The notes: generated by a model not told the origin, from the letters alone. Positions 45,833 to 57,452 are shown, counted from the stretch's first letter. The stretch: 64,000 nucleotides of DNA from Prorocentrum cordatum (GCA_963575745.1 CAUYUJ010019103.1:112501-176500), one strand, 5' to 3'. Translations and numbers: made by a program.

Positions 45833-47364
45833 CGGCCCGTCTGCCACGCCAGGGCCCGCCAGGGCCCGCGCGCGCCCGCCCCGTCCCGGCGACCGCCCCT
45901 CCGCCCCGCCCCGTGGGTGGCCGGCCCCCCCCCCCGCGCTGGTTGGGGTCTTCCCGTCCGAGGGTTGGTGGGGACTGATGCTCGGAGCCATAGGGTGCCC
46001 TGGGCTTCTTGGGTTTCGAGTGGTTTTGCCGTGGAAGACGCGCTGTTCCCGCACCAAAAATCCATGGGCGTCCTGGGGTCTCAGGGTTGGGTTTCTTGTT
46101 GACGGTTTCTTGTGGGTGAGCCCCTGTTGTATCCCCTCCCAGGTCTCCCACGTTCGTCATGCACCCTGCGAGCAGTCAGTCCACATTCTCCCCAGACTTC
46201 CCCGCCTGCCCCCTTCAACGGACGCAGGATGGTCTGATATACATTTTGCCGCCATCGGGGACGCCAGACTCATGAAGGCGGGAAAGTCTCAGCCCTGGCA
46301 CCGCAGGGCTACGGTCGGCACACGCTGCGTTGGCGCGCCAGCGACGCCAACGAAGGCGTTCTGGGTTGAATTCATCGACGCGCTGCCGGTGGACACGGTG
46401 ACGCCATTGGATCCGACCGAATTCACTTTTGAGCGATCGGGGCCGCGATCGATTCAGGGTTGAAACGATCGACGCAGTGTCAGAACATTTTGCGCGCGCC
46501 AACGCCGAATGAACCTGCCGTAACCACTGCCCGAGCAGCCGATCTTTGGGGACCTCGGCGGGCGGCGGATGTGGATACGTGGCACCCCGCAATAGCGGGT
46601 ATGAGTGAGGGGGCGGGCGCGGGGTGGGTCGCGAGTGGGTCGCAGGTGGGTCTCGTGTGGGTCGCGGGGCGGGCCGCGGGGTGGGTTGCGGGTGGGTGGG
46701 TCGCGGGAGGGCGCAAGGCGACGACGACAACAGCAACAGTCATTTTAAGATTGTCATTCGCTCTCACCTGCTCGCGTGTCAATCCAGATGTATGTCTGAA
46801 GCCCTCGATACCCGCCCTCTTCGTCTTCGATCGTACCTCCCTTGGGGGTATATCATCCTTACGTGCCACGTGTAGTGGGCGCAACCATTACAACAGGAAG
46901 AGGAAGGCAACAGGAAACAAGAGACAGCAAGGAGGAGGAGGAGGAGAGGAGTGCGGGAAGGGAGGGAGGAGGGAAGGGGGCAAGGGGGAGGGAGAAGGAT
47001 GGAACACGAGAGAGATTAGCAGGAGAAGGGCCAGGAACAGCAAAGCAAACGGCAGAACCAGACGGGCAGCTCGGGCGGGCGGACCCCAGCAGACAGGTCG
47101 GGCGGGCGGGCCTTCACAGGCGGATCGGGCGGGCGGGTCGCTGAAGCGTCAGTCCTGCATGACTCGCCAGGAAGTCTCCAGCGAGGGCGCGGATCCCGAG
47201 TACCTCGGGAGGAAGTCCAGAGCGAGAGCGTGGTTTCTGAGTGTTGAGGCGCGGCGTTTAGACACATTGCGCGGAAGTCCCACGCGAGAGCGCACCGTCT
47301 AAGTAATGTGCAAGGAGTCCAGCGGAAACCATATTCTCAATACATTTGGAATGAGTTTCGGGCG

Positions 47365-47399
47365 GGAGCTGTTGTTGTTGTTGCTGCTGCTGCTGCTGT

Positions 47400-47440
<41 letters not shown>

Positions 47441-47460
47441 CTGTTGTTGTTGTTGTTGAA
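47365..47460. repeat. (TTG/CTG)n microsatellite
   Basis: TTG and CTG triplets mixed over about 95 nt in the middle of the inverted structure. Confidence 0.95.
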
Positions 47461-47617
47461 CTCTCACTCTTGAAGAATGATTATTGTTGATCCCCCCCCA
47501 CCGGTGCACATTGATTTTTTTCGATTGAAGTGCCACCCCCGGGGCTCGCACCTTGTTTTTTGCTCAAGGAAAGTCTTCCTGCTCAAACTGTGCCCCTGCC
47601 CCCCGGGCTACAACAAC

Positions 47618-48062
47618 AACGGCTCCCGCCTGAGACTTCCTCGATTTTTACTCAGGACCCCCGCTCCCGCCTGAGACTTCCGCGCAATTTACTCAGGAAA
47701 GGCGCTCCCATTTGAGACTTCCTCGCGATGTAATCAAGACCCCCGCTCCCGCCTGAGACTTCCGTGCAATTTACGTGGGAACGGCGCTCCCGCCTGAGAC
47801 TTCTTCGAATTTTACTCAGGACCCCCGCTCCTGCTTGACATTTCCGCGCAATTGACTCAGGAACGGCGCTCCCGCCTGAGACTTCCTCGCAATTTAGTGA
47901 GGACCCCCGCTCCCGCCTGAGACTTCCGTGCAATTTGCTCAGGAACGGCGCTCCCGCTTGAGACTTCCTCGCAACTTAGTCAGGGCCCCCGCTTCCGCCC
48001 GAGATTTCCTCACAATGTACTCAGGACTGCGCTCTCGCGTGCGACGTCCTCACAAATTATTC
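47618..48062 (+). repeat. 41-bp tandem repeat, 11 units
   Basis: CGCTCCCGCCTGAGACTTCC recurs with starts of GAGACTTCC at 47632, 47673, 47714, 47755 and 47796 and on to about 48035. Alternate units carry GGACCCCCGCTCC and GGAACGGCGCTCC, so the higher unit is 82 bp. Three inverted units are at 47165-47340. Confidence 0.9.
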
Positions 48063-48594
48063 TGGAATTGCGTTTCGGCGCTCAGGAACCACGCGCGCGC
48101 CAAGGACGCCTTCACAACGTGGTATCTTCCCTCTTCCTTCGTCCTTCCCCCTCCCCTTCCTCCCACTCTCCCTCGTTCTTCCCCTCCTCCTCTTGCAGGG
48201 CCCGCGCCAATTCCAATGGCGGGCAGAGAGATGTACGCCCCCGAAGGATTGTCCGCCCGTTCCGGTTTGCCCGCACGTCTAAGCCCGCCGGCCCCAGCAA
48301 AGAGAAATAATCCCCCCGAAAGGGGTGTGATCGAAGACGAAGAGGGCGGGTTTCGAGGGTGTAGGGTATACGTGTTGAATGACTCGCGGGCAAGTAAGAG
48401 CGTACAGCCTTAAAATGGTTGTTGTTGTTGCTGTTGTTGAGAACGACGAGTTTCAGACGCCCCCCCATGGGAGGGGGGGAGGGGGGGGCGCATCACATCG
48501 AATCCGGGGAGGGGGAGGCGCTGCACCTGCGAGATTCCGATGGGATCCCTGGCATTCCTGGATTCCTGGGGATCCGTCTGGATTCCTTGAGATC

Positions 48595-49215
48595 CTCCTC
48601 CTGCCCCCCTCCTCCTCCTCCTGCCCCCCCCCTCCTCCTCCTCCTCCTCCTCCTTCTTCTTCTTCTTCTTCTTCTTCTTCATCTTCTTCTTCTTCTTCAT
48701 CTTCTTCTTCTTCTTCTTTTTCTTCTTCTTCTTCTTCTTTCTTCTTCTTCTTCTTCTTCTTCTCCTCTCCTCCTCCTCCTCCTCCTCCTCCTCCTCCTCC
48801 TCCTCCTCCTCCTCCTCCTCCTCCTCCTCCTCCCTCCTCCTCCTCCTCCTCCTCCTCCTCCTCCTCCTCCTCCTCCTCCTCTCCATCCTTCTCCTCCTCC
48901 TCTCCTCCTCTCCTCCTCCTCCTCCTCCTCCCCTCCTCCTCCTCCTCCTCCCCTCCTCCTCCCTCTCCTCCTCCTCCCTCCTCCTCCTCCTCCCCTCCTC
49001 CTCCGCCTCCTCCTCCTCCCCTCCTCCTCTCCTCCTCTCCTCCTCCTCCTCCTCCTCCTCCTCCTCCTCTCCTCCTCCTCCTCCTCCTCCTCCTCCTCCT
49101 CCTCCTCCTCCTCCTCCTCCTCCTCCTCCTCCTCCTCCTCCTCCCCTCCCCCTCCCCCTCCCTCCCTTTCCTCCCCTCCTCCTCTCCTCATCCTCCTCCT
49201 CCTCCTCCCCCTCCT
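48595..49215. repeat. TTC/TCC microsatellite
   Basis: TTC triplets (48655-48760) pass into TCC triplets with slips to 49215. Confidence 0.97.
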
Positions 49216-49411
49216 CCGTTCTTTGCCCCCTTCTTCCTGCCCTGCTCCTCCTCCCCCTCCCCCTTGCCCCTGCCCCCGTGCCTGCCCCTCTCCGGGAGAG
49301 GCCTCCTGCTTACATCGGTCGGGCCGTGCCCCTGCCTTCCCGAGCCTCTCCCACTGCCAGAGGAGGGGCCTCGCGCATACCTCGGTCGCCCCCGAACGGG
49401 TTGGTGACCAC

Positions 49412-49453
49412 ACCGTGCGGTGAGTCGGTGGGGATTCGGAGTCACCGCACGGT
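49412..49453. repeat. Perfect 12-bp hairpin, copy 1
   Basis: ACCGTGCGGTGA and TCACCGCACGGT separated by 18 nt. A second hairpin with the same arms follows at 49528. Confidence 0.85.
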
Positions 49454-49527
49454 TTTGGGACTCGGGTCGTCCTCCGAGGATGTCTCGGGCGACAGGGGCC
49501 TCCGGGGTCTCAAGACCGAGCGGTGAC

Positions 49528-49575
49528 GGACCGTGCGGTGAGGTCTTGGGGGATTTCGAGGTCACCGCACAGTCC
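49528..49575. repeat. Near-perfect hairpin, copy 2
   Basis: GGACCGTGCGGTGA against TCACCGCACAGTCC, one mismatch, 20-nt loop with GGGGATTTCGAG like that of copy 1; 116 bp downstream of it. Confidence 0.8.
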
Positions 49576-49833
49576 GTCACCGCACCGTTTCGGGACTCCA
49601 AAGCATACCTCGGCCTTCCCCCCCCCCCCCCGCCGCATGGGACCACAATTTAGTTGGGCCTCGGCCCTGCTCTGCTGGCTTCTCTGGAGCCGAGGCAGGG
49701 ATGAGCTTTCCGTCGGGTTCGGCCCAAGAATAGCAACACAACTGTCAGGGGACGCTTCTTCGGCTATCTTTGACCATCCTTGAGAGTATTTTTTTGGGGG
49801 CTTTCTGCATGTTTCCTTGGAAGTCCGCCTGTA

Positions 49834-49850
49834 GGAGGACATGCCCGACC
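49834..49850 (+). repeat. Dispersed GGACATGCCCGACC word, copy 2
   Basis: GGAGGACATGCCCGACC after AAGTCCGCCTGTA; compare 30606 and 53511. Confidence 0.6.
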
Positions 49851-49916
49851 GAAGATAAGCGGTCGGGGCGAAGGGACGGGGGTCGGTGCAAGCGGGGGGG
49901 CGGTCAGAGCGCCAGA

Positions 49917-50153
49917 CCTTGCAGGACGTCTGGACGCCCGAAATGGGCACGGGAAGAATGGGCACAATGCCCAACAGCAGTTCCTGTTCATTTTGAGCAG
50001 GGCTCGCTGTCCGCGCCGCCGCGGCCTGTGTCCATTCGAGACAGGAGGCCGCCCGCCCAAGAGCGGCCTCCGTTGGTTTGGGGCAACATCTGCTGTTGGG
50101 CATTGTACCCATTCTTTCCGTGCCCATTTCGGGCGTCCAAAGGACCCTGCAGG
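49917..50153. mobile_element. Foldback element with ~48-bp terminal inverted repeats
   Basis: Arms 49933-49980 and 50090-50137 pair over 48 bp with two mismatches; they begin GACGCCCGAAATGGGCAC and end in the CAGCAG / CTGCTG step. Weaker pairing extends to CCTTGCAGGAC on the left and CCCTGCAGG on the right. The 109-bp interior is noncoding. The near identity of the arms suggests recent insertion or ongoing gene conversion. Confidence 0.8.
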
Positions 50154-50157
50154 GCCA

Positions 50158-50235
50158 GGGGTGCCCTAACCCGGGCCAGGGTGCAGGACCCTGCAGGATC
50201 CTGCAGCATCTTGCAGGACCTTGCAGGATCCTGGG
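50158..50235 (+). repeat. CTGCAGGA-type minisatellite
   Basis: CCTGCAGGATC and CTTGCAGGAC alternate about seven times, adjoining the foldback element. Confidence 0.8.
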
Positions 50236-50317
50236 AGGCCCGACGGACCCGGATTTGCCTCGACGCGGGGCAGCAGATCCCCGAAGCTGGGGACCGCCGT
50301 GCGTAGCCTGGAGGTGC

Positions 50318-50516
50318 GACACCTCCTCCTCCTCCTCCTCCTCCTCCTCCTCCTCCTCCTCCTCCCTCCCTCCTCCTCCCCCTCCTCCCCCTCCTCTCCT
50401 CCTCCTCCTCCTCCTCCTCCTCCTCTCCTCCTCCTCCTCCTCCCCCGACTACTTCTCCTCCTCCTCCTCCTCCTCCTCCTCCTCCTCCTCCTCCTCCTCC
50501 TCCTCCTCGGGTCTCC
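50318..50516. repeat. (TCC)n microsatellite
   Basis: CTC triplets with a short CGACTACTT interruption, 70 nt upstream of exon 5. Confidence 0.95.
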
Positions 50517-50587
50517 CCTTCGATCCCGCCGCGTGCGTGGGGCCTCCTGGCGCGCGCGCGCGCCCGCGGGGAGGGGGAAGCGCGCAG

Positions 50588-50619
50588 GCGCTGCGGCACC
50601 GCGAACCCCAACGGCACAG
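50588..50619 (+). CDS. Zinc finger gene, exon 5 (finger 1, end)
   Basis: A 32-nt exon in phase 2 to 1. Together with exon 4 it gives ...HAVCR-RCGTANPNGTG, supplying the fourth Cys at the exact C-x2-C spacing. The acceptor is GCGCAG|G; the donor chosen is GGCACAG|GCGGTG (GC) because its phase fits exon 6. The downstream frame stays open with a Gly-rich stretch, so a later donor is possible. Confidence 0.6.
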
Positions 50620-51530
50620 GCGGTGGCGGTGGGGGAGTCGGAGGCACGCGCGGGGGCAGGCGGACGAGGCACTCTCCCAGTCAGTCTCGGGGCTGCGCCG
50701 TGCGAGGCGTGTCGACCTCCAGAGCTCTCGACGACTCTGCGAGGAGGATGCGCCCCCCTGCAGCTCTGGGCCCGACTCGGTGCTTGAGAGCTCCGTGGAT
50801 TGGCCAGCTCTTCAGATCGTTCCATCTCACCAGCATCATGCCGTCAACGCTTGCCCGGCCCCCAAGGGGGCCTTCACCTCTCTGGATTCGAAGCAGCCCG
50901 TGGGAGTACCGCGGACGCTGGACCCCGTAACGGGCTTGATTCCGTGTTCTCGCACAGCGGCCGTGGTGGCGCTGCGGACTAGTCCCAGTGACGGGCCCGT
51001 CTCCCTGGCCTGGCATGGTAGGGAAGGGAGGGTGGGGGAATGGGAGTGAAGGGCGTGGAGGGACGAGGCTGGGGGGCTTGTGACTCTACACGATGTCCGG
51101 AAGCTGTCGTCTGAGTCGTGGGTGCGCCGAGCGGCCAGGCCGGGCCGGGATCCCGGAGCGCCATCGCGCGGATCACCGCTGCTGTGGCCGCCCCTCCCGT
51201 CCCGGAGTGCCACCGCATGCTCCGGAACCAGTCGGCCAGTCGGCCAGTCGGGGAGCCGGCCGGTCGGGGAGGCGGCCAGGGACGGGGGGGGGAGTCGGAG
51301 AGTGCACCGCGGTGCCCCAGGGGCTCTCCCCCGCTGTTGCCAGAGGTCGCCCTGGCCCCAGGATCTCGAGGGCGCGCCCAGCCGCGGCCGCGCGGACGCC
51401 TCCCGGCCGGGCCCGGCCGGGCCCGGCAGCGTCCAGGGGCCTCGGGGCCCCCCAGGCTCCTGGCAGCCGCCGCCCGCGAGGGCCCGTCGCCGCCCGGGGC
51501 CGAGGGCGGCAGGGAGCCAGATAACCGACG
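50620..51530. other. GC-rich stretch, no gene assigned
   Basis: About 900 nt of intron 5 without simple repeats. Frames are open in places on both strands but I see no motif or splice-consistent exon; 51562-51612 is a GTTT tract. Confidence 0.4.
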
Positions 51531-51867
51531 GCGGCGTTTTTTTTGGGGGGGGAGGCGCTTTCGAATTTATTTGTTTGTTTGTTAATTTGTTTGTTTGTTT
51601 GTTTGTTTATTCTCTTCTCCTCGTCACACCGTGGGCCCCGGAGTGTCTGGACCCCCTGTCCCCGGGACCGGCTCCCCGCCCCGAGCGGTCTTTTTGGCCA
51701 GCCCTGGGGCCCGCCGGCACTGGCTTCAAAAACCGTGCGTGGTGCGTTCTCCACGGCGAGGGTCGGCCACGCGCGGGGGGGGTACAGTGGAAACCCATGC
51801 CAAGAAACACCCTGCTTGCCTCCAGGGCGCCCTGGGTTTCTTGGATTTCCATGGTTCTGCCGGAGGA

Positions 51868-52050
51868 GGAGGAGGAGGAGGAGGAGGAGGAGGAGGAGGA
51901 GGAGGAGGAGGAGGAGAGGCGGAGGAGGGAGGAAGAGGAGGAGGATGGGCGGAGGCGGAGGAGGGAGGGAGGATGATGAGGAGGAGGAGGGGAGGAGAGA
52001 GGCGGAGGAGGAGAGGGAGGAGGAGGAGGAGGAGGAGGAGGAGGAGGAGA
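51868..52050. repeat. (GGA)n microsatellite
   Basis: GGA triplets with GCGGA changes. Confidence 0.95.
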
Positions 52051-52357
52051 CGAAGAAATCACGACGTCGGGGGTCGGGGGGGGAGGGGGGAGGCGCGGGA
52101 CCCTACGACCCCTACGGGGAGGAGGGGGGGATGGTGACGCATGCCGGTAGATCCGTGCAGCACGTCAGTGGAGATGCCAGCGGCTGGGGCGGCAGCAGCA
52201 CCGATGGCAGATCTGGGTCATCCAATTCGCTCTAGCTCGGCGGCGAGCGAGGAAGGGAAATGAGAAGGAGAACGCCTCGTCAGAAGGCGGCGGGACTTCG
52301 CAGCAGCCCTCGCGCCTTCCGAGAAGTTTTCTGTGTCTTTGGGGAAGGCTTATCACC

Positions 52358-52499
52358 GAGCGCGTTCCACTACTCGCCAAGTGCCTACTCACAAACGTGC
52401 GAAAAACAGATGTGTGCTTCGATGTAAATTCTCGTAGATCTCCCCCAGCGGATCCAGGCCATTTACGAGTAGTCTTTTTGCGAGTAGTGGAACGCGCTC
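52358..52499. mobile_element. Foldback element with perfect 20-bp terminal inverted repeats
   Basis: GAGCGCGTTCCACTACTCGC at 52358-52377 and its exact reverse complement at 52480-52499; 142 bp in all, noncoding. Looser inverted pairing continues outside (CCGAGAAGTTT against AAACCTCTC), so the full element may be about 230 bp. Confidence 0.8.
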
Positions 52500-52587
52500 G
52501 TCTAGCTTACGAAACCTCTCAGACGGCCGGGGGCCTCCTCTCACACGGCCGGGGGACGTCCGAGCCTTCTGGGAAGGCCCGTCCCTT

Positions 52588-52672
52588 CCCACTCCCTCCT
52601 CCTCCTCCTCCTCCTCCTCCTCCTCCTCCTCCTCCTCCTCCTCCTCCTCCTCCTCCTCCTCCTCCTCCTCCC
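52588..52672. repeat. (TCC)n microsatellite
   Basis: Nearly pure CTC triplets between two foldback elements. Confidence 0.95.
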
Positions 52673-52808
52673 CCCTGGGCTCGCCGCCGATCGAACCCGG
52701 GGCGGGGGGAGGGGCGGAGGGCGCGGGGGCCCCAGCGCACGACGACGTGGCCCTCACAGTGCGCGGCCCCTCAGGCGCCGCCGACCCCGTCCCCGCCTGT
52801 CGGGGGAG

Positions 52809-52993
52809 CGTAAGACCCGGGTTTGCTGGGCCTCGGGTTCGCCATCGTTTTTTGACGACCGCGACTCGGATTTTGACGAGTAGGAGTTTCGTGGGATGTC
52901 TGCAGCGGGAGGCCTCGTCAAAATGCAGGCTCGGCCTCGTCATTTTTTTGACCTCGTCGGGGATTTCCGAGTCCCCCGTACCCGGGTCTTACG
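52809..52993. mobile_element. Foldback element with perfect 14-bp terminal inverted repeats
   Basis: CGTAAGACCCGGGT at the left and ACCCGGGTCTTACG at the right, with GGGGGAG / CTCCCC continuing outward after a one-base bulge. 185 bp, noncoding; inner words (TCGTCAAAA, TTTTTTGACC) are also partly inverted. Confidence 0.8.
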
Positions 52994-53510
52994 TCTCCCC
53001 GAGCCTGGCCCGGGAGCCCACCAAGATGGCCGAAGGTTGCTCGAAGCTGGCCCAAGACGACCCACGAGGCCTCCAAGAGGGCCTCCAGGAAGGCCAGAAA
53101 AAAGGCCAACGATACTGATTTTCCTCAGGTTTTCAAGGATTTCGACATTTGCTTCGGTGCGGCCTTCCGACGGCCCGAGACGGCCCACGAGCCCCCAAAT
53201 ATCGCCCAAAGATCGCCCAAAATGCCTCGAAGATGGCCCCAGAACGGCCCAAGAGGCCAGGTTCTCTCGTCTCGGATTCGTTCCTGCTGGCCTGGCCTCA
53301 GGGCCCGATCGCGGGCCAGCGAGAGGCCGAGGTCGCGAACAGACGCAGGGATGGAGCGAGGCATACTTCAGTCGGGCGTGTCCCTCTGCAGGAGGAGTAT
53401 TCACAAACAGTTAAGACATAGCATGGGGACTGTATCAAGCGCTTTTCTCAGCACTTTGGAGCCTGTTTCTCGACGACCTTGATACTTTTCTCGTCCAGCA
53501 TCCCCCTGCA

Positions 53511-53527
53511 TGGGGACAGGCCCGACC
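53511..53527 (+). repeat. Dispersed GGACATGCCCGACC word, copy 3
   Basis: TGGGGACAGGCCCGACC after AGCATCCCCCTGCA; compare 30606 and 49834. 53000-54050 otherwise holds GC-rich DNA with no supported gene. Confidence 0.5.
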
Positions 53528-54054
53528 TGAAGCTGCACCGTCGCTGCGAGGAGCCGATCTTTTGGGGGGCCCCTGGCGAAAGTCTGTGCTGCGCGGCGGC
53601 GGAGGGGGGAGGCTGCCGGCGCCCGCAGGGTGGAGGCGCGCGGGGGTCGGCCTGCTCTGCGCAGGGCGCGCGGGGCTGCTCCGAGGGCGGGGGGCCTCCT
53701 CTCGGAAGGCCCCGGGAGGCTTCTCGAGAGGGCGGGGGCCCTCCTCCAGGGGGGCGGGGGCCTTCTCGGAGGGCGGGGGCCTCTGAGAGGCACTCTCAAA
53801 CAGAAGACGGAAGCGGGCGGGGCCTCTGGAGGCACCCCCTGCCTTCCTGGAGCCCCGCCGCCTTCGCAGAAGCGCCCCCCCCCCCTCCTGGCGCCCCAGC
53901 CCTCGTGGGCGCCGCCCGGGAGGGAGGAGAGGAGACGCAGCCACACGACGGCGAGGGCGCAGCGGCGGGGCAGGCGGGCGGGGCAGGCGGGGAGAGAGCG
54001 GGAGGAAGGCGGCAAGCGGGGAGCACGGGGAGGAAGAAGAGGGACGGGATGCCA

Positions 54055-54180
54055 CCTCCTCCTCCTCCTCCTCCTCCTCCTCCTCCTCCTCTTCCTCCTC
54101 CTCCTCCCCCCCCTCCCCCTCCCTTTCCTCCCTCTCCCCCCCTCCTCCTCCTCCTCCTCCTCCTCCTCCTCCTCCTCATG
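54055..54180. repeat. (TCC)n microsatellite
   Basis: CTC triplets with CCC changes. Confidence 0.95.
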
Positions 54181-54334
54181 CCCCTCCCTAGGCTGCCACG
54201 CCCAGGGCGGCCTTTAAAGTTTTCCAGGCGCTACGATCCTCGTGATCACGGTCCTGGCAACGTGCTAAGAGAACACGGGAGACGAGGGGCAGTAGGGGGG
54301 AGGAGGGGGGATCAGGAGAAGTGTGAGATACTGT

Positions 54335-54932
54335 TGTTGCTGATGTTGTTGCTGTTGTTGCCGTTGCTGTTATTGTTGTGATTGTTTTTGTTGGTGATGG
54401 TGGTGATGGTGATAATGCTGATGATGATGATGACGACGATGATCATGATGATGCTGATGATGATAATGATGACGACGCGGACTAGGATGAGGATGTTGTT
54501 GATGATGATTACGGCGATGACGATGATGACGACGACGATGAGGATGACGACGGTGATGGTGATGATGATGGAGGCGATGCTGATGCTGATGGTGCTGACG
54601 ATGACGATCACGATTATGATGATGTTGCTGATGATGATGACGATGATGATGAACATGCTGCTGATGCTGATGATAATGCTGCTGCTGCTGCTGATGATGA
54701 TGGAGGCGATGCTGATGATGCTGATGAAGATGATGTTACTGAAACTGCTGATGATGCTGCTGGTGAGGATGACGACACGCAACAGGATGCTGCTGATGTC
54801 GATGCTTATGATTACGCCGATGCTGCTGCTGATGATGATACAGTTGCTGATGATGCTGATGCTGATGCTGATGACGCTGATGACAATGATGATGATTGTG
54901 CCGATGCTGCTGCTGATGATGATGACCACGGC

Positions 54933-54991
<59 letters not shown>

Positions 54992-55182
54992 CGATGCTGA
55001 TGATTATGATGATGATTCTGATGATGATGGTGATGATGATGACGATGCTGATGCTGATACTAAAAATGATGACGACGCGGACGATGCTGATGATGCTGAT
55101 GATGTTGATGCTTATGATGATCATTCTGATGATTCCGACGATGATGATGATGCTGATGATGATGATGATGATGATGATGATC

Positions 55183-55227
<45 letters not shown>

Positions 55228-55749
55228 CTGACGACGATGACGGACGACGATGGTGATGGTCATGATGCTGGTGACGACGACGATGATGCTGCTGATGATG
55301 ACGCTGATGACGATGCTGATGATAATGCTAATGATGATGATGCTGCTGCTGCTGATGGTGATGATACTGCTGATGATGATGTTGCTTTTGCTGATGATGA
55401 TGCTGACGATGGTGATGGTGATGGTGATGATAGTGCTGAGGATGAAGATGATGCTGCTGATGATGATGGTGATGATGATGACGGTGATGTTGCTGCTGCT
55501 GCTCATTATGACGATGACGCTGACGAGTATGAGGGTGCTATTGTTGTTGATGATGATGATGATGAGGATGCTGCTGCTGATGATGATGATGCTGGTGAGA
55601 ATGCTGATGCTGCTGCTGATGCTGCTGCTTCTGATGATGGTGCCTGGTGTTGCTTATACAGTCTCATCTGGCGACAACGATGCTGCTGACGATGACGGAC
55701 GACGACGGGCGATGATGATGATGATGATGATGATGACGACGACGACGAC

Positions 55750-55821
<72 letters not shown>

Positions 55822-56325
55822 CGTGATGATGATGATGATGCTGATGACGATGATGATGATGGTGATGCTGTTGATGATGCTCATGATGATACTGATAATG
55901 CTGATGGTGATGAGGATGACAGTGTTGATGGTAATGTTGATGATGATGGCGATACTGCTGACGATGTTGATGATAATGATCATGACGATGAGGTTGCGGA
56001 TGCCGGTGCTGATGATGATGCGCACGATGATGAGGATATCGATGACGATGACGACGACGATGCTGGTGCTGATGATGCTCATGATGATGATCATGGTAAT
56101 GATGATGCTGATGATGCTGCTGCTGATTCTGATACTGATGCTGTCGATGATGATGACGAATAGTTATGATGGTGCTTATGATGATGCTGATGATGATGCT
56201 GCTGCTGATGATGATGATGCCTCATGGTGGTGGTGGCGGTGGTGGTGATGATGACGATGCCGAGGATGATGCCGATTATGACGACGGCGACGAAGATGAT
56301 GCTGCTTCTTATGCTGCTGCTGCTG
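54335..56325. repeat. (GAT)n microsatellite with GCT/GAC changes, ~2 kb
   Basis: Begins with TTG/CTG triplets and passes into GAT. It holds three near-copies of the word GACGATGACGGACGACGA (55230, 55690, and another at 58990 in the next tract), so larger blocks were duplicated. Confidence 0.95.
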
Positions 56326-56369
56326 CTGCTTGTGGTTGTGGTGGTTGTTGCTAGTGGTTGTGGTGAACG

Positions 56370-56860
56370 ACTGCGAGGAGGAGGAGGGGGAGGAGGAGGA
56401 GGAGGAGGAGGAGGAGGAGGAGGAGGAGGAGGAGGAGGAGGCGGAGGAGGAGTAGAAGGATGATGAGGAGGAGGAGGAAAAATGACGTGGTTGTGGTGAT
56501 GGTAACTATCAGAGGAGGAGGAGGAGGAGGAGGAGGAGGAGGAGGAGGAGGAGGAGGAGGAGGAGGAGGAGGGCGGGGGGGAGTAGGTGGCGGATGAGGA
56601 GGAGGAGTGGGAGGAGGTAGAGGAGGAGGAGGAGGAGGTGGAGGAGGATGAGGAGGAGGAGGAGGGGTAAGAGGACGGGGGAAGGAAGGGAGGTAGGGGA
56701 GGAGGAGGAGGAGAGGAGGAGGAGGAGGAGGAGGAGGAGGAGGAGGAGGAGGAGGAGGAGGAGAGGAGGAGGAGGAGGAAGAGGAGGAGGAGGAGGAGGG
56801 AGGAGGAGGAGGAGGAGGAGGAGGAGGGAGGAGGGAGGAGGGAGCAGGGGGCAGGTGGAG
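56370..56860. repeat. (GGA)n microsatellite
   Basis: GGA triplets with slips, ending about 100 nt before exon 6. Confidence 0.97.
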
Positions 56861-56959
56861 GAGGCGGAGGCGGAGGCGGAAGGCAGGATGCCGAAGGAGA
56901 GGCGACGACAATGGCCTCCTGTTGGCGCTCCCCCCCCCCGCGGCCGCTCTCCGGGCGAG

Positions 56960-57032
56960 GCGCGGCGCCCGGCGGCTTCCAGAAGCCAGGCGACTGGGTG
57001 TGCCCCAACTGCGGGGACATCGTCTTTGGCAG
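56960..57032 (+). CDS. Zinc finger gene, exon 6 (finger 2, first half)
   Basis: Phase 1 to 2: AAPGGFQKPGDWVCPNCGD then IVFGR, with the Trp and first two Cys of a RanBP2-type finger. The acceptor is GGGCGAG|G behind a C-rich tract and the donor TTTGGCAG|GACGCG (GA). Unspliced, the frame runs into an Arg/Ala stretch without further zinc ligands; spliced to 61178 the finger is complete. Confidence 0.75.
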
Positions 57033-57374
57033 GACGCGCCTCGCGCTCGCGCGGCATCGCGCTCGCGCACACCGACCCGGCAGAGGCAAGTTTCGCCATG
57101 CTCTGCGATGGGGGCACTGTTGGAACGGGTTCTCTAGCAGCGCGGGTGTTGGAAGCACACATACAGACACATCGTGGACCAGAGATTCTACTCTTGGCGA
57201 GACAGGGCGTCAACATGACAGGGCCGATATCTTCACGACAGGGCGATTCTGGGCTACATTTTGCACTTCAGATCGGCTGTCCTAAGTAGGATCTGAGCCA
57301 GAACGAAAGAAAGAACGAAAGGGGGAGGGGGAGAGGGAGGAGGAGGAGGAGGAGGACCTGGAGGCAGGGAAGGC

Positions 57375-57383
57375 GGATGATGG

Positions 57384-57452
<69 letters not shown>

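Larger units (their letters stand above)
46727..48440. mobile_element. 1.7-kb inverted (palindrome-like) structure
   Basis: The outer arms pair: 46727-46856 against 48306-48440. Both contain CGCCCTCTTCGTCTTCGATC or its reverse complement, a CAACAGCAAC end and CATTTTAAG, at about 70-75 percent identity by eye. Inside the arms lie a GGA tract (46930-46990) facing a TCC tract (48125-48195), then 41-bp satellite units in opposite orientation (47165-47340 against 47618-48062). The interior also has a CTG/TTG tract. It looks like two facing copies of one repeat module, or a foldback transposon. Confidence 0.65.

Noticed and set aside
47618-48062. CRISPR-like array (41-bp units), and likewise the 83-bp units
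   Set aside because: The units are repeated over their whole length without variable spacers, and this is eukaryotic DNA.
48379-49423. Poly-Pro/Ser/Leu and poly-Glu/Arg frames over TCC/GGA tracts
   Set aside because: Same artefact; no conserved residue outside the repeat.
49412-49575. Transcription terminators at the two hairpins
   Set aside because: No T-run follows and the same arms are repeated, which suits foldback element ends better; bacterial-type terminators are not expected here.
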